The notes: a model not told the origin generated them from the sequence alone. Counted from the first letter of the stretch, positions 16,650 through 25,804 are shown. The stretch is DNA of 64,000 nucleotides from Streptomyces sp. Ncost-T10-10d (GCF_900091955.1 NZ_FMDF01000107.1:1-64000); one strand, 5' to 3'. A program made the numbers and translations.

Positions 16650-17666
16650 ATGGCGAGCATCAAGGATGTCGCGGCCGAGGCGGGAGTGTCCGTCGCCACG
16701 GTCTCCCGCGTTCTCAACAGCCATCCCTCCGTCAGCCCCGACGCGCGCAGACGCGTCCTCGCCGCTGTCGATGTCCTCGGCTACCGGCCCAACGCCGTCG
16801 CCCGTTCGCTGCGCACCGATCAGACGCGCACCCTCGGCCTGGTCATCAGTGACGTACTCAACCCGTACTTCACCGAACTGGCCCGCTTCGTCGAGGAGGA
16901 GGCTCGCGCCCTCGGCTACAGCGTCATCATCGGAAACGCCGACGAGCGGCCGGACCTGCAGGAACACCACGTACGTACGCTCCTCGACCGCCGGATCGAC
17001 GGGCTCCTCGTCTCCCCGGCCGACGGAAGCTCCCCGCTCATGCCGGGTTCCGCGGGCAGCGGCACGCCGATGGTCTTCGTGGACCGTTGGATCCAGGGTG
17101 TGGACGTCCCCGTGGTACGTGCCGACGGCCGTGACGCCATCCGGGACCTGGTCGCCCACCTGCACGGCCTCGGCCACCGCAGGCTCGCGATCATCGCGGG
17201 CCCGGCGGCCACCACCACGGGCAACGAGCGGGTCGAGGCCTTCCGCGAGGCGCTGAGTGAGCACGGACTCGCGCTGCCCGACACCTACATCGGGCAGGGC
17301 GACTTCCAGGCGGACAGCGGGCGCCGCGCCACCGAGCGCTTTCTGGCCCTTCCCGAACCGCCCGAGGTCGTATTCGCCGCCGACAATCTGATGGCACTCG
17401 GCGCGCTGGACGCGATCCGCGCACGCGGGCTGCATGTGCCGCGGGACATCGGGCTCGCGGCCTTCGACGACATCCCGTGGTTCCTGCACACCGACCCGCC
17501 GATCACGGCCATCGCCCAGCCGACCGGCGAACTCGGCCGAGCGGCCGTGCGGGCGCTGGTCGACCTCATCGAGGGACGGTCCCCGCGGCCCGTCACCCTT
17601 CCCGCCCGCCTTGTCGTACGCAGTTCCTGCGGCGAGCACGCTTCGAACCCGAGGAGCAACCTGTGA
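16650..17666 (+). CDS. LacI-family transcriptional regulator of the ribose locus
   Basis: A 338-residue repressor: N-terminal helix-turn-helix plus hinge helix (residues 4-55, IKDVAAEAGVSVATVSRVLN) followed by a periplasmic-binding-protein-like effector domain. AAGGAGG lies ten bases before the ATG. It is the first gene of the operon and its stop overlaps the RbsA start (GTGA), so it is cotranscribed with the genes it most likely controls. Effector presumably ribose or a related pentose. Two identical operator-like sites lie directly upstream. Confidence 0.9.
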   Translation: MASIKDVAAEAGVSVATVSRVLNSHPSVSPDARRRVLAAVDVLGYRPNAVARSLRTDQTRTLGLVISDVLNPYFTELARFVEEEARALGYSVIIGNADERPDLQEHHVRTLLDRRIDGLLVSPADGSSPLMPGSAGSGTPMVFVDRWIQGVDVPVVRADGRDAIRDLVAHLHGLGHRRLAIIAGPAATTTGNERVEAFREALSEHGLALPDTYIGQGDFQADSGRRATERFLALPEPPEVVFAADNLMALGALDAIRARGLHVPRDIGLAAFDDIPWFLHTDPPITAIAQPTGELGRAAVRALVDLIEGRSPRPVTLPARLVVRSSCGEHASNPRSNL

Positions 17667-19225
17667 GCACTCAGGACGAGTTGCTGCGCATCGAAGGCGT
17701 ACGCAAGACCTTCCCCGGCGTGGTCGCTCTCGACAGCGTCGACTTCGACCTGCGCGGCGGCGAAGTGCATGTCCTGCTCGGCGAGAACGGAGCGGGTAAG
17801 AGCACCCTCATCAAAATGCTCTCCGGCGCCTACCGCCCGGACAGCGGCCGGATCTTCGCCCAGGGGCGTGAGGTCCGCATCCACAGCGCACAGGACGCCG
17901 AACGGCTCAAGATCGCCACGATCTACCAGGAGTTCAACCTGGTACCCGATCTCACGGTCGCCGAGAACATCTTCCTCGGCAGGCAGCCGCGCCGTTTCGG
18001 GATGATCGACCGGCATCGCATGGAGGCGGACGCCGAGGTGCTCCTGCGCCGGGTCGGCCTGCACGTCTCGCCGAAGGCCAAGGTGCGTGAACTGGGGATC
18101 GCCCGGCTGCAGATGGTGGAGATCGCCAAGGCGCTCAGTCTCGACGCACGTGTCCTCATCATGGACGAGCCCACGGCGGTCCTCACGTCCGAGGAGGTCG
18201 AGAAGCTCTTCCGGATCGTGCGGCAGCTGCGCGAGGAGGGTGTGGGGATCATCTTCATCACCCATCACCTCGAGGAGATCGCGGCGCTCGGCGACCGGGT
18301 CACGGTACTGCGCGACGGTCGCAGCATCGACCAGGTGCCCGCCTCGACCCCTGAGGAGGAGCTCGTACGGCTGATGGTGGGACGCAGCATCGAGCAGCAG
18401 TACCCGCGGGAGCGGCCGAAGGCCGGAGAGCCCCTGCTCGCCGTACGCGGGCTGACCCGGAACGGCATCTTCCATGACGTCAGCTTCGACGTTCGGGCGG
18501 GTGAGGTCGTCGGCCTCGCCGGCCTCGTCGGCGCCGGACGCACAGAGGTCGCCCGTGCCGTCTTCGGCGCGGACCCCTATGACGCGGGCACCGTCGATGT
18601 ACGCGGCGAGCGGCTGGCCAAGTACGACGTGACCGCGGCCATGGGCGCCGGGATCGGCCTCGTGCCCGAGGACCGCAAGGCCCAGGGCCTGGTCCTCGAC
18701 GCCTCCGTGCAGGAGAACCTCGGCCTGGTCACCCTGCGCTCGGCGAGCCGGTCCGGGCTCGTGGACCTCAAGGGACAGCGCACGGCCGCCGCCCGGATCG
18801 CCGAACAGCTCGGGGTACGGATGGCGGGCCTCGGCCAGCATGTCCGCACCCTCTCCGGTGGCAACCAGCAGAAAGTCGTCATCGGCAAGTGGCTGCTCGC
18901 CGACACCAGAGTGCTGATCCTCGACGAACCGACGCGCGGCATCGACGTCGGCGCCAAGGTCGAGATCTACCAGCTCATCAATGAGCTGACGGCCTCAGGC
19001 CACGCCGTGCTGATGATCTCCAGCGACCTGCCCGAAGTCCTCGGCATGAGCGACCGGGTGCTGGTCATGGCCCAGGGCCGGATCGCCGGAGAGCTCCCCG
19101 CGCACGAAGCGACCCAGGACGCGGTGATGGCGCTGGCCGTCAGCACCGCCCCCACAGCAACTCCCGTAACGACTCCGGCAACGACGCCGGCTGTGAACGA
19201 AGAGGAGAGCCCCCGTGGCCACTGA
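17663..19225 (+). CDS. rbsA: sugar ABC transporter ATP-binding protein (RbsA type)
   Basis: A 520-residue protein with two fused ATPase domains, typical of RbsA/MglA/XylG. First domain: Walker A GENGAGKS (residues 40-47) and Walker B LIMDEPTAVL; its signature loop is atypical (RELGIARLQMVEIAKAL). Second domain: degenerate Walker A GLVGAGRTE, signature LSGGNQQKV, Walker B LILDEPTRGIDVG. The tail after about residue 490 is Thr/Pro-rich. It powers uptake through the fused permease encoded next; the genes overlap by 11 bases. Confidence 0.92.
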   Translation: MSTQDELLRIEGVRKTFPGVVALDSVDFDLRGGEVHVLLGENGAGKSTLIKMLSGAYRPDSGRIFAQGREVRIHSAQDAERLKIATIYQEFNLVPDLTVAENIFLGRQPRRFGMIDRHRMEADAEVLLRRVGLHVSPKAKVRELGIARLQMVEIAKALSLDARVLIMDEPTAVLTSEEVEKLFRIVRQLREEGVGIIFITHHLEEIAALGDRVTVLRDGRSIDQVPASTPEEELVRLMVGRSIEQQYPRERPKAGEPLLAVRGLTRNGIFHDVSFDVRAGEVVGLAGLVGAGRTEVARAVFGADPYDAGTVDVRGERLAKYDVTAAMGAGIGLVPEDRKAQGLVLDASVQENLGLVTLRSASRSGLVDLKGQRTAAARIAEQLGVRMAGLGQHVRTLSGGNQQKVVIGKWLLADTRVLILDEPTRGIDVGAKVEIYQLINELTASGHAVLMISSDLPEVLGMSDRVLVMAQGRIAGELPAHEATQDAVMALAVSTAPTATPVTTPATTPAVNEEESPRGH

Positions 19226-21179
19226 CACGCTCAAGAGCAATACGGGCGCGAGTGGCGCCGCAGGACTTACGGTCCGCCGCCTCCTGCTCGACAACGGCGC
19301 CCTGAGCGCCCTGGTCGTCCTGCTGGTGGCGATGTCGCTGCTCTCCGGCGACTTCCTGACCACCCAGAACCTCCTGAACGTCGGCGTGCAGGCCGCCGTC
19401 ACCGCGATCCTCGCGTTCGGCGTCACCTTCGTCATCGTCTCGGCCGGCATCGACCTGTCCGTCGGTTCGGTGGCCGCGCTCTCCGCGACCGTCCTCGCGT
19501 GGTCGGCGACGTCGGAGGGTGTGCCGGTCTGGCTGGCGGTGATCCTCGCAGTCGTCACGGGCATCGCCTGCGGATTCGTCAACGGCGCGCTCGTCTCGTA
19601 CGGCAAACTGCCGCCGTTCATCGCGACACTGGCCATGCTCTCCATCGCGCGCGGTCTGTCCCTGGTCATCTCCCAGGGCAGCCCGATCGCCTTCCCCGAC
19701 TCGGTCTCCGTGCTCGGCGACACGCTCGGCGGCTGGCTGCCCGTCCCGGTCCTCGTGATGGTCGCGATGGGCCTGATCACGGCATTGATCCTGGCCCGTA
19801 CCTACATCGGTCGTTCGATGTACGCGATCGGCGGCAACGAGGAAGCGGCCCGGCTCTCCGGACTGCGCGTCAAGCGGCAGAAGCTGGCCATCTACGCCCT
19901 GTCCGGCCTTTTCGCCGCGGTCGCGGGCATCGTGCTCGCCTCCCGTCTGACCTCCGCGCAGCCGCAGGCCGCGCAGGGTTACGAACTCGACGCGATCGCC
20001 GCAGTCGTCATCGGCGGCGCCAGCCTCGCCGGCGGCGTCGGCAAGGCGTCCGGCACCCTGATCGGCGCGCTCATCCTCGCCGTGCTGCGCAATGGACTCA
20101 ATCTCCTGTCCGTGTCCGCCTTCTGGCAGCAGGTCGTCATCGGTGTCGTCATCGCCCTCGCGGTGCTGCTGGACACACTGCGCCGCAGGGCCGGGTCCAA
20201 AGCCGCCTCCTCGACCGGCTCCTCCGGCGCACCGGGATCCGGCGGCAAGCGGGCGGGAGCGGTCAAGTTCGGGATCGCCGCACTCTGCGTGGCCGTTGTC
20301 GTGGGCGGGGTGTCCTACTTCAACTCAGGCTCCTCCGGTGGGAACACCAAGGTGGGCATGTCGCTCTCCACGCTCAACAACCCGTTCTTCGTGCAGATGA
20401 AGGCAGGCGCACAGGCGGAGGCGAAGGCGGCCGGGGTCGACCTCACCGTCACCGACGCGCAGAACGACGCTTCACAACAGGCCAACCAGCTCCAGAACTT
20501 CACCAGTTCCGGGGTGAAGTCCATCATCGTCAACCCGGTGGACTCGGACGCGGCCGGTCCCGCCGTGCAGAGCGCCAACAAGGCGGACATTCCGGTGGTC
20601 GCCGCGGACCGAGGCGTGAACAAGGCGAAGACCGCGACGCTCGTCGCCTCCGACAACGTCGCCGGAGGCAAGCTTGCCGCCACGGCGCTGGCCGACAAGC
20701 TCGGTGGCAAGGGCAGCATCGTCATCCTGCAGGGCACCGCGGGTACCTCCGCCAGCCGCGAGCGCGGCGCAGGTTTCGCCGAAGGGATCAAGGCGTACCC
20801 CGGCATCAAGGTCGTGGCCAAGCAGCCTGCGGACTTCGACCGCACCAAGGGCCTGGACGTCATGACCAATCTGCTCCAGTCCCACCCCGATATCACCGGT
20901 GTCTTCGCCGAGAACGACGAGATGGCGCTCGGCGCGGCCAAGGCACTCGGCAGCAAGGCAGGAAAGTCGGTGTCCGTCGTCGGATTCGACGGAACTCCGG
21001 ACGGCCTGAAGGCGGTTGAGGCAGGCACGCTGTACGCGTCAGTGGCCCAGCAGCCGAAGGAACTGGGCAAGATCGCGGTGCAGAACGCGGTGAGGGCCGC
21101 AGAGGGCAAGAAGGTCGGCAGCACGGTGAAGGTGCCGGTCAAGGTGGTCACCGAGAAGAACGTCGCCGACTTCTCCTGA
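19215..21179 (+). CDS. fused ribose-type ABC permease and substrate-binding protein (RbsC-RbsB)
   Basis: A 654-residue fusion. Residues 1-325 are a BPD_transp_2 permease with the family loop VSAGIDLSVGSVAALSATVL and GGNEEAARLSGLRVKRQKLA. A Gly/Ser/Ala linker (about 328-348) and one extra membrane helix (about 352-370) lead to a complete periplasmic-type sugar-binding domain (about 378-654, from KVGMSLSTLNNPFFVQMKAG). In Escherichia coli these are separate RbsC and RbsB proteins. Because the permease C-terminus is cytoplasmic, the extra helix is needed to place the binding domain outside; the receptor is thus tethered 1:1 to the channel. GTG start at 19215 inside the end of rbsA. I recall similar fusions annotated in other streptomycetes. 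Confidence 0.92.
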   Translation: MATDTLKSNTGASGAAGLTVRRLLLDNGALSALVVLLVAMSLLSGDFLTTQNLLNVGVQAAVTAILAFGVTFVIVSAGIDLSVGSVAALSATVLAWSATSEGVPVWLAVILAVVTGIACGFVNGALVSYGKLPPFIATLAMLSIARGLSLVISQGSPIAFPDSVSVLGDTLGGWLPVPVLVMVAMGLITALILARTYIGRSMYAIGGNEEAARLSGLRVKRQKLAIYALSGLFAAVAGIVLASRLTSAQPQAAQGYELDAIAAVVIGGASLAGGVGKASGTLIGALILAVLRNGLNLLSVSAFWQQVVIGVVIALAVLLDTLRRRAGSKAASSTGSSGAPGSGGKRAGAVKFGIAALCVAVVVGGVSYFNSGSSGGNTKVGMSLSTLNNPFFVQMKAGAQAEAKAAGVDLTVTDAQNDASQQANQLQNFTSSGVKSIIVNPVDSDAAGPAVQSANKADIPVVAADRGVNKAKTATLVASDNVAGGKLAATALADKLGGKGSIVILQGTAGTSASRERGAGFAEGIKAYPGIKVVAKQPADFDRTKGLDVMTNLLQSHPDITGVFAENDEMALGAAKALGSKAGKSVSVVGFDGTPDGLKAVEAGTLYASVAQQPKELGKIAVQNAVRAAEGKKVGSTVKVPVKVVTEKNVADFS

Positions 21180-21219
21180 GCGGGACCTGAACACTGCCTG
21201 ACCACGGAAAGCAGGAACA

Positions 21220-22140
21220 ATGCACGAGAACGACCACGACCGGTACGACCTGCTGGTCGTAGGGTCCGCCAACGCCGACCTGGTCATCGGCGTGGAACGC
21301 CGCCCCGCACCCGGTGAGACCGTGCTCGGTTCCGATCTTGTCGTCCATCCGGGCGGCAAGGGAGGAAACCAGGCGGTGGCCGCCGCCCGCCTCGGGGCCG
21401 TCACTGCCCTGCTGGCCCGGGTCGGCGACGACGCCCACGGCCGCCTGCTGCTGGAGTCGCAGCGGGCGGCAGGTGTGGACACCAGCGGCGTCCTCGTGGG
21501 CGGGGCACCGACCGGAGTCGCGCTGATCACCGTGGACCCCTCGGGTGACAACAGCATCGTGGTGTCGCCGGGGGCCAATGCCCGGCTGACCCCGGAGGAC
21601 ATCCGGGAGGCCGGAGCCCTGTTCGGGGCGGCTCGGGTCGTCTCCGTACAGCTGGAGATTCCGCTGGAGACGGTCGCCGAGGTGGCCGGTGCGATGTCAC
21701 CCGGCACCAGGCTGGTCCTGAATCCGTCCCCGCCCGCACCCCTGCCCGACGATGTGCTCGCCGCCTGCGACCCCTTGGTGGTCAACGAGCACGAGGCGCG
21801 CTACATCCTGGGCGAAGCCGCGGGCACCACGCCCGAGGAGTGGGCGCGAGCACTCATCGGGCTCGGCCCGCAGTCGGTCGTGGTCACGCTGGGGGCGGCG
21901 GGCGCACTCGTCGCCGACAGCCGCAGGGACGACGTCGTACGCGTACCGAGCCCCGAGGTCGAGGCCGTGGACACGACCGGGGCCGGTGACGCGTTCACCG
22001 CCGCCCTGGCCTGGCGGCTCGGCCTGGGCGAGGAGCTCACCGAGGCTGCCGCGTTCGCCGTCAGGGTGGGCGCGGCGGCCGTCACGAGGCAGGGCGCACA
22101 GGCGTCCTTCCCGACCGCAGAGGAAGTCGCCGCGCTGTGA
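21220..22140 (+). CDS. rbsK: ribokinase
   Basis: A 306-residue PfkB-family sugar kinase that phosphorylates D-ribose to ribose 5-phosphate. PfkB signature 1 region GGKGGNQAVAAARLGA (about 46-61) and signature 2 with catalytic Asp in VDTTGAGDAFTAAL (about 249-262) are intact. Length is normal. It lies 40 bases after the fused transporter with GGAAAGCAGG before the ATG, and its stop overlaps the RbsD start (GTGA), supporting ribose as the transported sugar. Confidence 0.93.
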   Translation: MHENDHDRYDLLVVGSANADLVIGVERRPAPGETVLGSDLVVHPGGKGGNQAVAAARLGAVTALLARVGDDAHGRLLLESQRAAGVDTSGVLVGGAPTGVALITVDPSGDNSIVVSPGANARLTPEDIREAGALFGAARVVSVQLEIPLETVAEVAGAMSPGTRLVLNPSPPAPLPDDVLAACDPLVVNEHEARYILGEAAGTTPEEWARALIGLGPQSVVVTLGAAGALVADSRRDDVVRVPSPEVEAVDTTGAGDAFTAALAWRLGLGEELTEAAAFAVRVGAAAVTRQGAQASFPTAEEVAAL

Positions 22141-22526
22141 AGAAGGCAGGAATCCTCAACCGCCATCTCGCCGGAGCACTGGCCGAGCTGGGCCACGGCG
22201 ACGGGGTACTGATCTGCGATGTGGGCATGCCCATCCCGGCCGGCCCCCGGGTCGTCGACCTCGCCTTCCGGGCCGGTGTCCCGTCGTTCGCCGACGTGCT
22301 CGACGGGCTGCTGGACGAACTGGTGGTGGAGGGCGCGACAGCAGCGCACGAGGTGCGGGAGGCCAACCCGGAGGCCGCACGCCTCCTGGACGAGCGACTT
22401 CCGGAACTCGCCCACGTACCGCACGAGGAGCTCAAGGCGCTTTCGGCGGGTGCCCGGCTGGTGGTGCGGACGGGAGAGGCGCGGCCGTACGCGAACGTGC
22501 TGCTGCGGTGCGGGGTGTTCTTCTGA
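22137..22526 (+). CDS. rbsD: D-ribose pyranase
   Basis: A 129-residue RbsD/FucU-family mutarotase interconverting beta-pyran and beta-furan forms of ribose, supplying the form used by ribokinase. Motifs KKAGILNRHLAGALAELGHG and ICDVGMPIP at the N-terminus (with conserved His20 region) and RTGEARPYANVLLRCGVFF at the C-terminus are diagnostic. Start GTG overlaps the ribokinase stop by four bases. Last gene of the ribose operon. Confidence 0.94.
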   Translation: MKKAGILNRHLAGALAELGHGDGVLICDVGMPIPAGPRVVDLAFRAGVPSFADVLDGLLDELVVEGATAAHEVREANPEAARLLDERLPELAHVPHEELKALSAGARLVVRTGEARPYANVLLRCGVFF

Positions 22527-22527
22527 C

Positions 22528-22590
22528 AGAGGCCGGCAGACACCGGTCGCGTCCGCGGACCGGCCCGAACGTGCCACGGTGCCGGCCTCT
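22528..22590 (+). terminator. branched hairpin after rbsD
   Basis: Eleven-base perfect outer stem (22528-22538 with 22580-22590, AGAGGCCGGCA/TGCCGGCCTCT) enclosing a second hairpin (CCGGTC near 22543 with GACCGG near 22558). It begins two bases after the rbsD stop. Likely operon terminator. Confidence 0.75.
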
Positions 22591-22826
22591 CGGGCAGAAC
22601 CGTCCGCCCGTGACCCGGCGGGCGGACTCGTTCGGTGCAGGGCAATCGCTCCAAAGCAGCGCCCGACGGAGATCTCCTCGGATGAGAAGACGCACCATCA
22701 GTAATACCCGGCCGACGTCGCCTTGGGGGAAGCGTGACGTAGCGTTGCCCTTTTGGTGGTGTTCGGAAGAGCACCGCAAGGCATCGTTGTGCCCCCATCA
22801 GCCATGGGGCACCGAGGGGTATTGGG
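22591..22826. other. leader region of the tandem ATP-grasp genes
   Basis: Noncoding 236 bases. The right part (22700-22826) is less GC-rich and holds a nine-base hairpin (22789-22812: GTGCCCC ... GGGGCAC with extra CAT/ATG pairs) directly before the GAGGGG site and ATG of the first ATP-grasp gene. It could be an operator or a 5' UTR structure; the function is unknown. Confidence 0.4.
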
Positions 22827-23762
22827 ATGAAGCTCTGCTTCCTCGTCGAAGAGCTGTACCGGCATGACGGCATGCCGCTTGACGTGGCCCGACGACTGTC
22901 GTCGTGGGGGCACCAGGTGGACGTGGTGCGCCCCGGTGGCTCGCTGCTGCGGATTTCGGAAGAGGTGCGGGCGGGGACCCATGACGCCTGGGTACTCAAG
23001 ACCGTGTCCGGCGGCCCCGGGCTCACCCTTCTGGAGGCCGCGGCGGCCGTCGGCCTGACCACGGTGAACGATGCGCGGTCGATCCGCGCGGTGCGCGACA
23101 AGGTCCTTACATCGGTCATCGCGCGGCAGCACGGGCTGCCGGTTCCGGTGACCTATTCGGCACCCAGGGCCACGCTGTTCGCGGACGTCCCCGCCGAACT
23201 CTTCCCCCTGGTGGTCAAGCCCGCCGACGGCAGCTCGGGGCGGGGGGTGCGGCTCGTGCCGGACCCCGGGCACCTGGCGGATGCGGAGCAGGCGGGGGAG
23301 GGCCAACTGATCGCCCAGCCCTACGTGCCCAACTCCGGTTCCGACCTGAAGGTCTACTGTCTCGCGGGCGAGCTCCATGCGACCTTGCGACGCTCCCCGC
23401 TCCACCCGGACGGGCCGGTCGAGGAGGGAGCCGTCCCCCTGCCCGCCGAGGTGGTCGCAGTGGCGGCGAAGGTGGGGTCGGTCTTCGGTCTCGACCTGTA
23501 CGGCATCGACGTGGTGCTCGGCCCCGACGGTCCCGTGATCGTCGACATCAATGACTTCCCGAGCTTCCGTCAGGTCCCCGACGCCGTATCCCGGTTGGCC
23601 GGTGCCGTCCTCGACCTGGCCAGGGCGGGCAGCGCTGCCAGGACGGGCGTTCCCGCCTTCGCTCCGTGCATTCCCGCGCAGCCGCAGATCCCCCACGGAC
23701 AGCCCCACCCGCACGCCGAAGCGGACATGCTGGCGGCCGCACCGGGAGCCGCCCAGATATGA
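22827..23762 (+). CDS. ATP-grasp domain protein 1
   Basis: A 311-residue RimK-like ATP-grasp enzyme. N-terminal pre-ATP-grasp part MKLCFLVEELYRH, central Lys and Gly-rich loop VVKPADGSSGRGVRLVPD (about 129-146), hinge YVPNSGSDLKVYCLAG, and metal-binding DLYGIDVVLGPDG plus VIVDINDFPSF (about 238-248). Such enzymes join a carboxylate to an amine or thiol with ATP. The tail after about residue 255 is Ala/Pro/His-rich. Stop overlaps the second ATP-grasp gene (ATGA), so the pair is coupled. No adjacent precursor peptide or amino-acid-specific gene reveals the substrate. Confidence 0.85.
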   Translation: MKLCFLVEELYRHDGMPLDVARRLSSWGHQVDVVRPGGSLLRISEEVRAGTHDAWVLKTVSGGPGLTLLEAAAAVGLTTVNDARSIRAVRDKVLTSVIARQHGLPVPVTYSAPRATLFADVPAELFPLVVKPADGSSGRGVRLVPDPGHLADAEQAGEGQLIAQPYVPNSGSDLKVYCLAGELHATLRRSPLHPDGPVEEGAVPLPAEVVAVAAKVGSVFGLDLYGIDVVLGPDGPVIVDINDFPSFRQVPDAVSRLAGAVLDLARAGSAARTGVPAFAPCIPAQPQIPHGQPHPHAEADMLAAAPGAAQI

Positions 23763-24592
23763 GGGTGTGTCTGCTGACCGACAAGCCGGATCATCCGCTG
23801 CTCGCCGCAACCTCTTCCGCACTGATCGAGGCGGAGCACCGGGTGACGTTCCTGAACCCGGACACCGGAACCGGATCCCCGTCGGAACTGGTGATCCCGG
23901 ATGATTTCGCCGACGTCTACCTCCTCAAGGCTCATACTCCCCGGTCACTGGAGCTTGCCCGATTCCTCGAAGCGCACGGTGCCCGGGTGGTGAACTCCGC
24001 CGCCGCGACGGAGCTGTGCCAGGACAGGAGCCGGATCGCCGCCGTGGCCGATGGCGCCGGTCTGCCGATGCCCCGGACCAGGACCTTGGACACGCTGTCC
24101 GAAGCCCTCCCTGGAGCGGAGCGGTCGGAGAACGACTTTCCGCTCATGGTCAAGAGCCGTCACAGCCGACGCGCAGACCTTGTGGCCTGCGTGGACGGCC
24201 CGGCCGGGCTCCGGGACCTTGCCGCGAAATGGCCCGACGAGCCTGTCGTCATACAGGAGTTCGTCGCGAACAGCGGCTGGGACCACAAGCTGTGGGTGAT
24301 CGCGGGAGAGGTGTTCGCGGGGGTACGCCCCGCACCGGTGGGCGCCCCGCCGGACGCGGCCCGGTCCGCTCCACTGGTACGTGACCTGCCGCGGGCCTGG
24401 ACCGAAACAGCCCTCCACACGGGCGAGGTCTTCGGCCTGGATGTCTACGGTGTCGACGTGCTGGACCGCGAGGGGGCGCCCGTCGTCGTCGACGTCAACG
24501 CCTTCCCGGGCATCCGCGGGCCGAAGGGCGCTCCGGCGGCGCTGGCGGCCCTGGCACTGCGACGCCCCCGGCCGCGCTCGGCCCGCCTATAA
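23759..24592 (+). CDS. ATP-grasp domain protein 2 with divergent glycine loop
   Basis: A 277-residue ATP-grasp protein translationally coupled to the preceding one. It keeps the Lys of LMVKSRHS, the hinge VIQEFVANSGWDHKLWVIAG and the metal site DVYGVDVLDREGAPVVVDVNAFPG, but where protein 1 has GSSGRG this one reads RHSRRAD, so the flexible Gly-rich ATP loop is lost or altered. It may bind nucleotide weakly or act as a partner subunit of protein 1. Ends with a Pro/Arg-rich tail. Convergent with the sortase gene downstream. Confidence 0.83.
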   Translation: MRVCLLTDKPDHPLLAATSSALIEAEHRVTFLNPDTGTGSPSELVIPDDFADVYLLKAHTPRSLELARFLEAHGARVVNSAAATELCQDRSRIAAVADGAGLPMPRTRTLDTLSEALPGAERSENDFPLMVKSRHSRRADLVACVDGPAGLRDLAAKWPDEPVVIQEFVANSGWDHKLWVIAGEVFAGVRPAPVGAPPDAARSAPLVRDLPRAWTETALHTGEVFGLDVYGVDVLDREGAPVVVDVNAFPGIRGPKGAPAALAALALRRPRPRSARL

Positions 24593-24994
24593 GGCCTGAC
24601 GCACCCCGGCCTCCACCAGGAACTCGCAGGGGGTGCCGATTGGGGTACTTCCCGCCCGCGGTGCGACCCGGGCCGCCTCCTGCACACCTCGGGCCCGGTG
24701 CGTGCTGCCCCGGATGAAGACAGGGGGGCCTGGGGTCCGACGGGATCGAGGGAGCCCGCAGGAGGAGGCCGGAATGAAGAGGGTCGCATCCACCCGCGCT
24801 TTGGCAGCCGCCGATGGGCGGGCTCGCGCCGGCCGCGCAGAAAGTGCCGCAGGCGGCCCTCTGCGCACTCATGGTGTTCTCGACGGCTCGCTGGGCCTCG
24901 GCGCGGGCGTCATGCTCCTCCCCGTCGGCGTGCGGCCGGGACACGGCGACGCAGGCGATCGACGACGCGCCGGGGGAGGCGGTCGCGGTCGCCG
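24593..24994. other. convergent intergenic region, no convincing gene
   Basis: About 400 bases between the ATP-grasp pair and the leftward sortase gene. An ATG at 24774 follows a good AGGAGG site and opens a frame starting MKRVASTRALAAADGR, but the frame runs antisense into the sortase gene with no domain or normal codon pattern. I do not call it. Confidence 0.4.
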
Positions 24995-25651
24995 TCAGCT
25001 CCGGGCGGCGTACACGATGAGGTTGTCCACGGGGTGGCCCTGGGCGTCGAAGGCGCCGTCGCAGGTGATGAGACGCAGGACGCGCTTGTCGGTGGCGCCG
25101 TAGACCCTCTTGGTCGGGAAGGCCTTCTTGCTGACGGTCTCCGTGCCGGTGACCCTGAAGTGGATCTCCGCTCCCCGGTCGTTGCGGATCGCGATGTCCG
25201 CACCCTTGCCGATCTTCTTCAGGTCGTGGAAGACGGCCTTCCCGAAGCGGGTGTTGTTGTGCCCTATGAGGACCGCGGCGCCACGCTCGCCGGGGGCGGC
25301 GCCACCGGTGTACCAGCCGGCCGTCATGCCCTTCTCGGCGGGCGGGACCTGGACGGTGCCGTCCTCGTTCAGACCGAGCCGCATCAGCGAGCTGTTCACC
25401 CCGATCGAAGGGATGCTGACATGGGTGGGGCTCGCCGTGGGATTCGGCTTCCCGGACTTCCCGGGCCTCTGTGTCCCCTCGGGTCCCGTGTCCTTCGGAG
25501 GGTTGAGAGAGTCCGGGACGCCGGATGAACTGCCGTCGGCGTGTGGTGCGGCGGACGAGGCATCCACGGCGCCGGAGGAGCAGCCGGTGAGGGCGAGACA
25601 GGCGAGCACCGGAAGTGTGACACGCCAAAGCGATGCGGGCGTACGGGACAT
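24995..25651 (-). CDS. class F-type sortase, lipoprotein-like N-terminus
   Basis: A 218-residue exported transpeptidase. The ATG at 25651 is chosen because GGAGC lies upstream and it gives a signal ending in the lipobox LTGCSS (Cys about residue 23), followed by a Ser/Pro/Gly linker. The sortase fold starts at THVSIPSIGVNSSLMRLGL; catalytic His is in AVLIGHNNT and catalytic Cys in LRLITCDGAFD. The Arg usually found near the C-terminus is not obvious (HPVDNLIVYA). It would anchor a surface protein to the wall; the likely substrate is encoded immediately upstream. Confidence 0.85.
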   Translation of the reverse strand: MSRTPASLWRVTLPVLACLALTGCSSGAVDASSAAPHADGSSSGVPDSLNPPKDTGPEGTQRPGKSGKPNPTASPTHVSIPSIGVNSSLMRLGLNEDGTVQVPPAEKGMTAGWYTGGAAPGERGAAVLIGHNNTRFGKAVFHDLKKIGKGADIAIRNDRGAEIHFRVTGTETVSKKAFPTKRVYGATDKRVLRLITCDGAFDAQGHPVDNLIVYAARS

Positions 25652-25804
25652 GGGGGCTCCAGAACGGGACGGAGATGGGCAGTGGCGCCGCCCGGGACGG
25701 GGCGGCGCCACAAGGGAAGGTCAACTGTTGCGCGCGGTCGGTTGTCGTGCGCGGTCAATCGCCTTGCATGTCAGTGGCCGTGAAGAGACTGACGCGCCGA
25801 CAGT

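Noticed and set aside
22682..22865. Short plus-strand frame (begins MRRRTISN) before the ATP-grasp genes as a precursor peptide
   Set aside because: No ribosome site, runs into the ATP-grasp gene in another frame, and lacks a leader/core pattern.
24774..25103. Small plus-strand frame with a good AGGAGG site
   Set aside because: Runs antisense into the sortase gene; composition and lack of any motif suggest chance.
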